Source: DASUAS01 sp963819475 (lineage in GTDB: Bacteria > Actinomycetota > Acidimicrobiia > IMCC26256 > DASPTH01). Taken from it: 64,000 nucleotides of DNA. How positions within the stretch are numbered: the first letter of the stretch is position 1; every line of letters begins with the position of its first letter. Location: NCBI GenBank assembly GCA_963819475.1, contig CAWFWE010000003.1, positions 1-64,000 of the forward strand, in the 5' to 3' direction. Both the position numbers and the translations under genes were made by a program. This document shows positions 18,892 through 29,370 of this stretch, one piece after another. The notes under the pieces were generated by a model. It made no database searches. It saw only the letters and a list, made by a program, of their open reading frames with translations, and was not told the origin of the DNA.

Positions 18892-19650
18892 TCAGAGCGC
18901 GGGCCCGGTGGTCGGCGCCAGACGGTCGGTCGCCAGCTCGCGGACCTTGATCCGGCCTTCGGTCCGGATGCCCGGCGACGTCAACGCGCGCTGTACCAGC
19001 GCGAGCACCAGCTCGATCGAGATGGCGAGCAGCGCGACGAGGAAGCCACCGGCGAAGACCTTGACGTTGTCGTTGACCGCGAAGCCATCGACGATGTACC
19101 GGCCGAACCCACCCGCGTCGACGTAGGCCGCGAGCGTCGCCGTCGCCACCACCGCGACCGCGGCCGTCCGCACGCCGGCCATCACCAGCGGCACCGCGTT
19201 GGGCAGCTCGACCCGCCAGATCATCTGGCGGCCGTTCATGCCCATCCCCCGCGCCGACTCGCGGATCTCGTCGTCGACGGAGGCCATGCCGACGTAGGCG
19301 TTGGCGAGCATGGGCGGGACCGCGAGGGCGAACATGGCGATGAAGGCCGGGAGCGACTGCACCGGGGCGAGGACGCCGGTCGGCTCGCCGATGCCGACCC
19401 ACTGCACCGACAGGATGAGCAGCGCGAGCGCGGGCAGCGCGCGGCCGATGTTGGCGATGTTCACGGCGACCGCGCCTCCGGTGCGCACGTGCCCGAGGAC
19501 GATGCCGATCGGGAGCGCGACGACCGCCGCCGCGAGCACCGACACGATCGTCAGCTGGAGGTGCTGTCCGGCCAGGGTCGGGATGCTCTCGTTGCCGTGC
19601 CACTGGTCGTGGTTGGTCAGGAAGTCGAAGACGTCGCCGAGGAATCCCAT
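18892..19650 (-). CDS. Osmoprotectant ABC transporter permease (second subunit)
   Basis: About 252 residues and five to six transmembrane helices. The N-terminus MGFLGDVFDFLTNHDQWHGNESIPTLAGQHL is typical of OpuC-type permeases. The inner-membrane coupling loop is DDEIRESARGMGMNGRQMIWRVELPNAVPLVMAGVRTAAV, the EAA-like motif that contacts the ATPase. The start ATG 19650 shares one base with the stop of the upstream permease (TGATG), giving translational coupling. It moves compatible solutes with the divergent ATPase at 20436 and the binding protein at 17883. Confidence 0.9.
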   Translation of the reverse strand: MGFLGDVFDFLTNHDQWHGNESIPTLAGQHLQLTIVSVLAAAVVALPIGIVLGHVRTGGAVAVNIANIGRALPALALLILSVQWVGIGEPTGVLAPVQSLPAFIAMFALAVPPMLANAYVGMASVDDEIRESARGMGMNGRQMIWRVELPNAVPLVMAGVRTAAVAVVATATLAAYVDAGGFGRYIVDGFAVNDNVKVFAGGFLVALLAISIELVLALVQRALTSPGIRTEGRIKVRELATDRLAPTTGPAL

Positions 19651-20354
19651 CACGCCACCGCCTGGCGGCGCGTACGCCTGCCGGCGCGCTGCCACGGGGT
19701 GGCGAGGCGCAGCGCGAGCACCAGCAGCAGGTCGGCGACGACCGCGAGGGCCAGCGAGAGCACGATGCCGACGGTGAGCGGAGTGCGGAAGTCGCGCTGC
19801 AGGCCGTCGAGCATGAGCGCGCCCAACCCGCCCTGGCCGATCAGCGCGGTGACCGTGACCAACCCGATGGTGGTGACGGTCGCGATCCGGATGCCGACGA
19901 TGATCGCGGGCAGCGCCAACGGGAGCTCCACGCGCAGGAGGCGCCGCGACCGTGAGTACCCCATGCCCGTGGCGGCGTCGGTCACGTCGGCGGGGACTCC
20001 GTCGAGGCCGGTGACGGTGTTCCGCACCAGAATCAACAACGTGTAGAGCGTGAGCGGGATCAACGCGGTCGTGCGCGACAGGCCGGTGAGCGGCAGGAGC
20101 AGGGCGAACAGCGCCAGCGACGGGATGGTGTACAGCACACCGGTGATCGCGAGCACCGGTCCGTAGAGTCGGCGGTAGCGGACGCTGAGCAGGGCGAGCG
20201 GCAGGGCGAGGGCGAGCCCGAACAGCACCGCCAGCACCGTGAGCTCGATGTGCTCCATCAACCGGTCGCGGATCTCGTCGGTGTGGTCCTGCACCCACGG
20301 CCAGTAGAGCCACTTGGGGCCGATGTCCTCGGCGAGCACCCAGAGCGGGCCCAT
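19650..20354 (-). CDS. Osmoprotectant ABC transporter permease (first subunit)
   Basis: A 234-residue membrane protein. LTVLAVLFGLALALPLALLSVRYRR starts the permease core. DVTDAATGMGYSRSRRLLRVELPLALPAIIVGIRIATV is the EAA coupling loop, followed by GLVTVTALIGQGGLGALM, typical of OpuCB/ProW-like subunits. The ATG at 20354 lies 6 nt after a TAGCCT box. The gene leads a minus-strand unit permease-permease-binding protein. The ATPase is encoded divergently 82 bp away, so the complete importer is split between two promoters. Confidence 0.9.
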   Translation of the reverse strand: MGPLWVLAEDIGPKWLYWPWVQDHTDEIRDRLMEHIELTVLAVLFGLALALPLALLSVRYRRLYGPVLAITGVLYTIPSLALFALLLPLTGLSRTTALIPLTLYTLLILVRNTVTGLDGVPADVTDAATGMGYSRSRRLLRVELPLALPAIIVGIRIATVTTIGLVTVTALIGQGGLGALMLDGLQRDFRTPLTVGIVLSLALAVVADLLLVLALRLATPWQRAGRRTRRQAVA

Positions 20355-20360
20355 CGGCCC

Positions 20361-20366
20361 AGGCTA
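20361..20366 (-). promoter_or_regulatory. -10 box of leaderless-type promoter for the permease operon
   Basis: TAGCCT (minus) with spacer GGGCCG before the ATG. The same -10 plus spacer precedes the selenoprotein candidate at 48166. Confidence 0.45.
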
Positions 20367-20435
20367 CGCGACATGCCGCGGAGCCGAGTCGTGGGGCGGG
20401 ACGGCAACTAACGTCCGCGGATCACCTCCGAGCCG

Positions 20436-21557
<1,122 letters not shown>

Positions 21558-21567
21558 CGTCGGAGCG

Positions 21568-21629
21568 ATGGAGATGCAGCGGAGGCGTGGCCGGAGGCCG
21601 GGACGCCGGAGCGGAATCGACCGGTTGTA

Positions 21630-21630
<1 letters not shown>
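21568..21630 (+). CDS. Arg-rich 20-codon upstream ORF before the cystathionine beta-synthase gene
   Basis: An ATG at 21568 opens a 20-residue peptide, MEMQRRRGRRPGRRSGIDRL, with eight arginines. It lies 7 nt downstream of a TAACGT box (21555-21560), the leaderless spacing seen elsewhere here. Its TAA stop overlaps the ATG of the next gene as TAATG, so ribosomes finishing the peptide can reinitiate. It could be a translational regulator or simply the 5' end of the message. It has no Cys, unlike known Cys-sensing leader peptides. Too short to judge by codon use. Confidence 0.4.
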
Positions 21631-23009
<1,379 letters not shown>

Positions 23010-23016
23010 GGACTCC

Positions 23017-24180
23017 ATGGTCGACGGCTTCGAGACACGCGCCATCCACGACGGGCAGGCTCCGGACCCCGGGTCCGGCGCGGTCGTGACCCCGATCACC
23101 CTCTCGTCGACCTTCGTCCAGCAGGAGGTCGGGCAGCACGCGGGCTACGAATACGCCCGCAGCGGCAATCCGACCCGCCGGGCGTACGAGGAGTGCCTGG
23201 CGTCGCTCGAAGGCGCCACGCACGGCTTCGCGTTCGCGAGCGGAATGGCGGCCGAGGACGCGGTGCTGCGCCTGCTCGAGCCCGGCCAGCGCGTGATCAT
23301 CCCCGACGACGCCTACGGCGGCACGTTCCGCCTGGTGTCGAAGGTGCTGGCGCCCGCGGGCATCGAGTGGACCGTCGCCGACCTCACGGATCTCGCCGCG
23401 CTCGAGGACGACTGGCCCGACGGCACCGCGCTCGTGTGGGTCGAGACGCCCACCAACCCCGCGCTCACGATCGTCGACATCCTGGGCGTGTGCGCGGTCG
23501 CGCACGAGCGCGGCGCGCGCGTGGTCGTCGACAACACGTTCGCGACCCCGTTCCTGCAGCGGCCGTTGGAGCTCGGTGCCGACGTCGTCGTGCACTCGGC
23601 CACGAAGTACCTCGGTGGTCACTCCGACGTCGTCGGCGGGTTCGCGGCCACCAACGACCCCGAGATCGCCGAGCGCCTCGGGTTCCTGCAGAACGCGGTC
23701 GGCGCGGTGCCGAGCCCGTTTGACTGCTACCTGGTGCTGCGAGGGCTCAAGACCCTCGCCGTCCGCATGGAGCGGCACTGCTACAACGCGCAGGCCGTCG
23801 CCACGCTGCTGCTGGTGCACCCCGCGGTGTCGACCGTGCTCTACCCGGGCATCCCCGTCCATCCCGGCCACGAGATCGCGCGCCGCCAGATGCGCGACTT
23901 CGGCGGCATGGTGAGCTTCCTGGTCTTCGGAGGCGAGGAGACGGCACTCGAGCTCGTCTCCCGCACCCGTCTGTTCACGTTGGCCGAGTCGCTCGGCGGG
24001 GTCGAGTCGCTCATCGAGCACCCGGCGCGCATGACCCACGCGTCGGCCGTCGACTCGCCACTCGCGGTCGATCCCGGGCTGATCCGCCTGTCGGTCGGCA
24101 TCGAGAGCACCGACGACCTCGTCGCCGACCTCCACCACGCCCTCGACGCGGTCTCGAACGGCGACGCGCCCCTCCCCTGA
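23017..24180 (+). CDS. metB: Cystathionine gamma-synthase/gamma-lyase family enzyme
   Basis: A 387-residue Cys/Met-metabolism PLP enzyme. YEYARSGNPTRRAYEECLASLE is the characteristic early block, FASGMAAEDAVLRLL and VETPTNP follow, and HSATKYLGGHSDVVGG carries the PLP lysine (about residue 197). It makes cystathionine from an acylhomoserine plus cysteine, or cleaves cystathionine; sequence alone does not separate the two. Pairing with the upstream beta-synthase suggests reverse transsulfuration (gamma-lyase), so the symbol is tentative. It ends at a bidirectional terminator facing metX. Confidence 0.85.
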   Translation: MVDGFETRAIHDGQAPDPGSGAVVTPITLSSTFVQQEVGQHAGYEYARSGNPTRRAYEECLASLEGATHGFAFASGMAAEDAVLRLLEPGQRVIIPDDAYGGTFRLVSKVLAPAGIEWTVADLTDLAALEDDWPDGTALVWVETPTNPALTIVDILGVCAVAHERGARVVVDNTFATPFLQRPLELGADVVVHSATKYLGGHSDVVGGFAATNDPEIAERLGFLQNAVGAVPSPFDCYLVLRGLKTLAVRMERHCYNAQAVATLLLVHPAVSTVLYPGIPVHPGHEIARRQMRDFGGMVSFLVFGGEETALELVSRTRLFTLAESLGGVESLIEHPARMTHASAVDSPLAVDPGLIRLSVGIESTDDLVADLHHALDAVSNGDAPLP

Positions 24181-24234
24181 CCGAACATCCGTCAGTACGC
24201 GCTCGCATACGGCAGACAACTGCCGGATGTTCGG
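24181..24234. terminator. Bidirectional stem-loop between the gamma-synthase/lyase and metX genes
   Basis: The outer arms CCGAACATCCG (24181-24191) and CGGATGTTCGG (24224-24234) are perfectly complementary over 11 bp. Inside them CGGCAG (24210-24215) and CTGCCG (24220-24225) form a second 6-bp hairpin with loop ACAA that competes with the outer stem. It fills the gap between two convergent stop codons, which fits a shared terminator. Confidence 0.65.
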
Positions 24235-24236
24235 AA

Positions 24237-25373
24237 TCAGGCGGCGAGCGCGCGGCGGATGATGCGACCGAGCAGCTCGGTCTCGACGAGGAAGCCGTCG
24301 TGGCCGGAGATGGTCTGCACGACCTCGACCGCCGACGACGTCGGGATCAGCTCGCCCAGCTCCTGCTGCAGGCGCACCGGATAGAGCCGGTCCGACGACA
24401 TGCCGGCGATGGTGACGTCGGCGGTGACGCTGGCGAGCGCGGCGGCGATGCCGCCTCGGTCGCGGCCGACGTCGTGGTGGTTCATCGCCTCCGACAGCAC
24501 GAGATACGTGTTGGCATCGAAGCGCCGCACCAGCTTGTCGCCCTGGTAGTCGATGTACGACTCCACCGCGTACCGGCCGCCGCCGAACGGCTCCTCGCCC
24601 GGCTGGTGGTCGCGTCCGAACCGGGCGGCCAGCTCGAGCTCGGTCCGGTAGCTGATGTGCCCGATGCCGCGGGCGACCGCGAGGCCCTCGTGCGGCCCGT
24701 CGCCGGGTTCGGCGTCGTAGTAATCGCCGCCGCGCCACTTGGGGTCGGCGCGGATGGCGCGCATCTGCACGTGGCAGAGCGCGATCTCTTCCGCGGTGGC
24801 CTGCGCACCAACCGAGATGATCACCGCCCGCTCGACGCGGTCGCGCTGGCCGACGGCCCACTCCAGGACGCGCATGCCCCCCATCGAGCCGCCGATCACC
24901 GCGTACCACCGGTCGATGCCGAGCTGGTCGGCGAACGCGACCTCGAGCGCCACCTGGTCGCGGATCGTCGTCACCGGGAAGCGCGAGCCGTAGGGCCGGC
25001 CGTCGGGTGCGTCGGACGACGGCCCGGTGGTGCCCTGGCACCCGCCGAGCACGTTGGGACAGACGACGAAGAAGCGGTCGGTGTCGATCGCGCACCCGGG
25101 ACCGATGGTGCCGTCCCACCACCCGACGTCGCCGTGACCGGATCCGGCGGGTCCGGCGGCGTGGCTGTCGAGGCTGAGCGCGTGGAGCACGAGGACCGCG
25201 TTCGACGCGTCGGGCGCGCACTCGCCCCACGTCTCGTAGGCGACGGTCGCCGTCTCGAGCGCGCCGCCGGCCTCCAGCTTCAGGCCGTCGGCGAAGTGGG
25301 CGAACTGCCGGCGGCCGGGATCGTCGCCCGGCCGCCACGCTCCCGTGACCGGGAACGGCTCGCCGACGCTCAC
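24237..25373 (-). CDS. metX: Homoserine O-acetyltransferase (alpha/beta hydrolase fold)
   Basis: A 378-residue enzyme that activates homoserine with acetyl-CoA for methionine synthesis. ATVAYETWGE and NAVLVLHALSLDSHAAG are N-terminal landmarks. FFVVCPNVLGGCQGTTGPSS and VIGGSMGGMRVLEWA follow, the latter holding the nucleophile Ser. SSDRLYPVRLQQEL and ISGHDGFLVE supply Asp and His of the triad. The GTG start at 25373 overlaps the stop of metY (GTGA), so metY-metX is an operon. The two enzymes act in sequence: acetylhomoserine from MetX is the substrate of MetY. Confidence 0.93.
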   Translation of the reverse strand: MSVGEPFPVTGAWRPGDDPGRRQFAHFADGLKLEAGGALETATVAYETWGECAPDASNAVLVLHALSLDSHAAGPAGSGHGDVGWWDGTIGPGCAIDTDRFFVVCPNVLGGCQGTTGPSSDAPDGRPYGSRFPVTTIRDQVALEVAFADQLGIDRWYAVIGGSMGGMRVLEWAVGQRDRVERAVIISVGAQATAEEIALCHVQMRAIRADPKWRGGDYYDAEPGDGPHEGLAVARGIGHISYRTELELAARFGRDHQPGEEPFGGGRYAVESYIDYQGDKLVRRFDANTYLVLSEAMNHHDVGRDRGGIAAALASVTADVTIAGMSSDRLYPVRLQQELGELIPTSSAVEVVQTISGHDGFLVETELLGRIIRRALAA

Positions 25374-26668
25374 GACTTGGCGGCGCGGAACCCGGCCTCG
25401 AGGTCGGCGAGGATGTCGTCGAGCGACTCGATCCCGACGGACAGGCGCACGAGGTCGGGCGTGACGCCCGTGGACTCCTGCTCCAGGCCCGCGAGCTGCG
25501 AGTGCGTGGTCGTGGCCGGGTGGATCGCCAGGCTGCGCACGTCGCCCACGTTGGCGAGGTGGCTGTGCAGCTCCAGCGCGTCGACGAACTTCTGGCCCGC
25601 TTCGAGCCCACCCGCGATGCCGAAGGAGACGATCGCGCCCTGGCCGTTCGGGAGGTACTTCTGGGCCCGCCCGTGCCACGGGCTCGACGGCAGCCCTGGG
25701 TACTTCACCCACTGCACCTCGTCGCGGGCTTCCAGCCACTGCGCGACCGCCAACGCGTTCTGCGAGTGACGCTCCATGCGCAGCGACAGCGTCTCCAACC
25801 CCTGCAGGAAGAGGAACGAGTTGAACGGCGCGATGGCCGGCCCGACGTCGCGCTGGTACTGCAGCCGGCACTTGAGGATGTACTGCGCGGGCCGCAGCTC
25901 CTCGGGCAGCTGCGAGAACACGACGCCGTGGTAGCTCGGGTCGGGTTCGGTGAACCCCGGGAACCGCCCGCTGGCGGCGTAGTCGAACTTCCCGCCGTCG
26001 ACGATGATGCCGCCGATCGACGTGCCGTGACCGCCGATGAACTTCGTGGCCGAGTGCACCACGATGTCGACGCCCCAACGCAACGGCTGCGCCAGGTACG
26101 GCGACGCGAGGGTGTTGTCGATGACCAGCGGCACGCCGGCGTCGTGGGCCACGGCGGCGACGCCCTCGAAGTCGAAGATGTCGCCCTTGGGGTTGCCGAT
26201 GGTCTCGCCGTACAACGCCTTGGTGTTGGGCCGGATGGCGGCGCGCCACGCGTCGAGGTCGTCGGGGTCGTCGACGAAGCTGACCTCGACACCCAGCTTG
26301 GGAAACGTGTAGTGGAGCTGGTTGTAGGTGCCGCCGTAGAGCGACGCCGACGACACGATGTGCCCGCCGTTCTCCGCCAGGTTCATGAGCGCCTGGAACT
26401 GCGCCGCTTGCCCGCTCGCGACCGCGAGCGCACCGACACCGCCCTCGAGTGCGGTGACGCGGTCTTCGAAGGCGGCCTGGGTCGGGTTCATGATCCGCGT
26501 GTAGATGAAGCCGAGCTCCTCGAGCCCGAACAACGCCGCCGCGTGGGCGGTGTCGCGGAACACGAAGCTGGTGGTCTGGTAGATGGGGACGGCCCGCGCC
26601 CCGGTGGTCGGGTCGGGCGACGCGCCCGCGTGGACCTGCTTGGTCTCGAATCCCCAGCTGTCGGACAT
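25370..26668 (-). CDS. metY: O-acetylhomoserine sulfhydrylase
   Basis: A 432-residue PLP enzyme converting O-acetylhomoserine plus sulfide to homocysteine. The N-terminal TKQVHAGASPDPTTGARAVPIYQTTSFVF is diagnostic of the sulfhydrylase branch. YTRIMNPTQAAFEDRVTALEGG follows, and HSATKFIGGHGTSIGG holds the PLP lysine. At about 430 residues it is longer than gamma-synthases, as expected. It is first gene of the metY-metX unit, with a -35/-10 pair at 26698-26726. Confidence 0.93.
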   Translation of the reverse strand: MSDSWGFETKQVHAGASPDPTTGARAVPIYQTTSFVFRDTAHAAALFGLEELGFIYTRIMNPTQAAFEDRVTALEGGVGALAVASGQAAQFQALMNLAENGGHIVSSASLYGGTYNQLHYTFPKLGVEVSFVDDPDDLDAWRAAIRPNTKALYGETIGNPKGDIFDFEGVAAVAHDAGVPLVIDNTLASPYLAQPLRWGVDIVVHSATKFIGGHGTSIGGIIVDGGKFDYAASGRFPGFTEPDPSYHGVVFSQLPEELRPAQYILKCRLQYQRDVGPAIAPFNSFLFLQGLETLSLRMERHSQNALAVAQWLEARDEVQWVKYPGLPSSPWHGRAQKYLPNGQGAIVSFGIAGGLEAGQKFVDALELHSHLANVGDVRSLAIHPATTTHSQLAGLEQESTGVTPDLVRLSVGIESLDDILADLEAGFRAAKS

Positions 26669-26697
26669 GGAGCGCTCCCTCGGGTCGTGGCGGGACG

Positions 26698-26726
26698 AAG
26701 GTACGACAAGAATCCCGACCGCTCAA
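26698..26726 (-). promoter_or_regulatory. Predicted promoter of metY-metX
   Basis: On the minus strand TTGAGC (26721-26726) and TACCTT (26698-26703) are separated by 17 nt. This leaves a leader of about 20 nt before the ATG at 26668, too short for a SAM riboswitch. Confidence 0.5.
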
Positions 26727-26735
26727 GTCAGTTTT

Positions 26736-26770
26736 CTGTGCCGGTGCCTCCTCCGCGGCGGCACCGACAG
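26736..26770. promoter_or_regulatory. Hairpin in the metY / kinase divergent intergenic region
   Basis: CGGTGCC (26742-26748) and GGCACCG (26760-26766) form a 7-bp stem with an 11-nt loop, extended by CTGT/ACAG with a two-base bulge. It lies upstream of the metY -35 and of the kinase -10, so it may be a protein-binding site rather than an RNA element. Function is unknown. Confidence 0.35.
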
Positions 26771-26803
26771 AATACGGACCTCGGCGCTGGGTAGATTTGG
26801 CGC

Positions 26804-28840
26804 GTGGCGTCGGTCGCGGAGCTCCTCGCCGACCGTTACGAACTCGAGGTGCTGCTGGGCTCGGGCGGTATGGGCGACGTGTACCGCGCGCGCGACCGCC
26901 TGCTGGAACGGCCGGTGGCGGTCAAGGTGCCCACGACCACCCTCACCCCGGCTTCGGCGGAGCGGTTCAAGCGTGAAGCCCGCGCTGCGGCGCGCCTGAA
27001 CCACCCCAACGTGGTCGGCGTCTACGACTGGGGCGGCGGCATCGAGCCCTTCATCGTGATGGAGTTCGTGGAGGGCCGTAGCCTGCGGGCCGAGCTCAAG
27101 GAGCGCGGTCCGTTGCCGCCGGCCGAGGTGGCCGCCGTCGGCGCGCAGATCGCCGACGCGCTGGCGCACGCCCACCACCACGGTGTCGTCCACCGCGACG
27201 TGAAGCCGAGCAACGTGGTGCTCACGCCGGGCGGCAGCGTGAAGGTCACCGACTTCGGCATCGCGCAGTCGGCGGTCGGCGAGGCGCTCACGGAGCCGGG
27301 CGTGGTGCTCGGCACCGTCGGCTACCTCTCCCCGGAGCAGGTGGCCGGGCTGCCGGCCGACGCCCGCAGCGACGTGTACTCGCTCGGCATCGTGCTCAAC
27401 GAGCTGCTCACCGGCGAGCGCCCGACGGGTGGCGAGCCCGCGCCGGCCACCGACCTGGACCGGATCATCGCCCGCGCCCGCGCCGCGGACCCCAGCGAGC
27501 GCCACCAGCTCGCGGCCGAGCTGCGCGACGAGCTGCGCGCGGTCGACCTCGCCCCTCCGGCGCCGGCGCTGACGCCGGCGACCGTCCCGCCGCCACGCGC
27601 CGCCGGGCCGCTGACCGCGGTGGCGGTCACGGTCGACGCCGACGCCGACGGCGACGCCGACAGCAAGGCCACCGCACGGGCGACGGGCGCCGGCGCCACG
27701 GCCGTGCTCCCGGCCGCGACCGCGGCGGCGACCGCGGTCACCACGCCGCCGCCCCGCACACCGAACCCCGCGGTCAAGCGCCGCCGGTTCCGGCGCGCCA
27801 AGACGACCTATCCGAAGGTGGCGAAGGCCCCCAAGCCGGTGAAGCCCCTGAAGCCGGCGAAGCCCAGGCGCCACGCGTGGAAGCAGGCCCAGCAGGCCCT
27901 GGGCCCGCCGGCGCCCCCGGGGACCCCACCGGCCAAGCCGGAGCGCACCTGGAAGGCGCGGCACTGGGCGGTCATCCTCGCCGCCCCGCTCCTCCTCGTC
28001 GTCGGCGGCGCGGTCGCCTACGCCAAGCTCACCGAGCACGCGCCCATCGTCAAGGTGCCCGACGTCGTGGACCGCGACGTGTTCTCCGCCGCGTCCATCC
28101 TCCAGGACGCCGGCTTCGAGGTCGACTCCGTGGCCGCCGACAGCTCGCGCCCGGGCGGCACGATCCTGGTCCAGGACCCGAGCAACGGGAAGAAGCTCGA
28201 GCAGGGGTCGACGGTCACGCTCACCGTGTCCCGCACCCGCGCCACCGTGCCCTACGTGTCGGGGATGTCCGAAGGTGACGCCCGGGCCGCGCTGGCGCGG
28301 AAGGGCTTCAACAACATCAACACCACGCCCGACTACCGCGACGACGTCGACGTCGGCACCGTCGTGCGCACCAACCCCGGTGCGAACCTGCAGGCCGACA
28401 AGAGCGCGGCGCTCGAGGTCGTGGTCGCCGCCGACCCGCACGTGGAGCTGCGCGACGTCGTGGGCGTCGACCAGGGCACGGCCACCAACCTCCTGCAGGG
28501 CGACGGGCTGGTCGTCGCGGTGCAGACCGCCAGCAGCAAGACCCGCCCGGCCGGCACGGTGCTGAGGTCGAGCCCGGGCGCCGGCACCACCGTGGTACGG
28601 GGCGACACGATCACCATCACCGTCTCGTCGGGGCCGAAGCAGGTCAACGTCGACTCCATGGTCGGCAAGAGCAGCGACGACGCCATCTCCCACCTCGAGG
28701 ACGCCGGCCTCGCGGTGCAGGTCGAGACCACGCCGGTCTCGTCGGGCCGCCAGGACGACACCGTGCTGGCCCAGAGCCCGGCGGGCGGGACCGCCGCCGA
28801 GGGCTCGACCGTCACCATCACCGTGGGGACCCGCCGCTGA
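26804..28840 (+). CDS. PASTA-domain Ser/Thr protein kinase (PknB-like)
   Basis: A 678-residue membrane kinase. The kinase domain spans about residues 10-245: glycine loop LGSGGMGDVYRARD, VAVKV lysine, HRDVKPSNVVL catalytic loop, DFGIAQ and GYLSPEQVAG. A long Ala/Pro then Lys-rich juxtamembrane region (about 250-385) and one helix (about 388-408) follow. Four extracellular PASTA repeats (VPDVV, VPYVSG, LRDVVG and VNVDSMVG starts) complete it. Such kinases sense muropeptides and control growth and wall synthesis. The GTG start lies 6 nt after TAGATT (26792-26797). It is not beside pbp or rodA genes here. The lysine-rich linker is notably long. Confidence 0.92.
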   Translation: MASVAELLADRYELEVLLGSGGMGDVYRARDRLLERPVAVKVPTTTLTPASAERFKREARAAARLNHPNVVGVYDWGGGIEPFIVMEFVEGRSLRAELKERGPLPPAEVAAVGAQIADALAHAHHHGVVHRDVKPSNVVLTPGGSVKVTDFGIAQSAVGEALTEPGVVLGTVGYLSPEQVAGLPADARSDVYSLGIVLNELLTGERPTGGEPAPATDLDRIIARARAADPSERHQLAAELRDELRAVDLAPPAPALTPATVPPPRAAGPLTAVAVTVDADADGDADSKATARATGAGATAVLPAATAAATAVTTPPPRTPNPAVKRRRFRRAKTTYPKVAKAPKPVKPLKPAKPRRHAWKQAQQALGPPAPPGTPPAKPERTWKARHWAVILAAPLLLVVGGAVAYAKLTEHAPIVKVPDVVDRDVFSAASILQDAGFEVDSVAADSSRPGGTILVQDPSNGKKLEQGSTVTLTVSRTRATVPYVSGMSEGDARAALARKGFNNINTTPDYRDDVDVGTVVRTNPGANLQADKSAALEVVVAADPHVELRDVVGVDQGTATNLLQGDGLVVAVQTASSKTRPAGTVLRSSPGAGTTVVRGDTITITVSSGPKQVNVDSMVGKSSDDAISHLEDAGLAVQVETTPVSSGRQDDTVLAQSPAGGTAAEGSTVTITVGTRR

Positions 28841-28850
28841 GGCCAAGTAT

Positions 28851-28876
28851 TTCGCAACGCTAATTAGCGATGCTAA
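28851..28876. promoter_or_regulatory. Palindromic operator overlapping the marR promoter
   Basis: The perfect 12-bp palindrome CGCTAATTAGCG (28858-28869) extends to an imperfect 26-bp dyad (28851-28876) with two mismatched pairs. It abuts and overlaps the -10 box TAAACT (28874-28879), which ends 6 nt before the GTG of the MarR gene. Position and symmetry fit an autoregulatory MarR site. Confidence 0.6.
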
Positions 28877-28885
28877 ACTCTTGGC

Positions 28886-29370
28886 GTGACTCCGCGCGCC
28901 GCCACCGAGAGCCCGGAGGGCCGGGAGAGTCCGGAGAGCCCCGAGGTCGCCGAGCTCGCGTCGCACCTGCGGCTGGCGGTCGCCCGGCTCTCGCGCCGCA
29001 TCCGCCAGCAGGCCGCGATCACCGGCGAGGAGCTCACCGCGTCCACGCAGGGCGCGCTGGCCACCATCGAGCGGCTGGGCCCGATCACGCTCGGCGAGCT
29101 CGCCGCGGTGGAGCAGGTGCAGCCGCCGAGCATGACCCGCATCCTCGGCCGGCTCGAGGAGTGGGGCTACGCGACACGCGTGGTCGACCCTGCCGACCGC
29201 CGGGTGGCGCGCGCCGTCATCACCGACGCCGGTCGCGAGCTGCTGGCGCGCAGCCGTACCCGCAAGGACGAGTACCTCGCGCAGCGGATCGCCGAGCTCG
29301 GCGACACCGAGCGCGCGCTCCTCGCGCCGCGCTGCCACTCCTCGAACGACTCCAGGACGACGCCCAGTGA
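28886..29370 (+). CDS. MarR family transcriptional regulator, frameshifted near the C-terminus
   Basis: About 160 residues. The winged-helix region reads LRLAVARLSRRIRQQ, TLGELAAVEQVQPPSMTRILGRLEEWGYATRVVDPADRRVARAVITDAGRELL, a clear MarR pattern. After DTERALLA (about 29325) the frame shifts: the family-like ending AALPLLERLQDDAQ is in another frame and stops at 29370, overlapping the MFS gene as GTGA. Either two extra bases or one missing base restores it. It probably represses itself and the MFS exporter through the palindrome upstream. Without the frameshift the ORF would run on 200 codons into the MFS gene, which is artefactual. Confidence 0.83.

Noticed and set aside
26669..26803. SAM riboswitch upstream of metY
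   Set aside because: A plausible promoter at 26698-26726 leaves only about 20-25 nt of leader, and the only hairpin lies upstream of that promoter.
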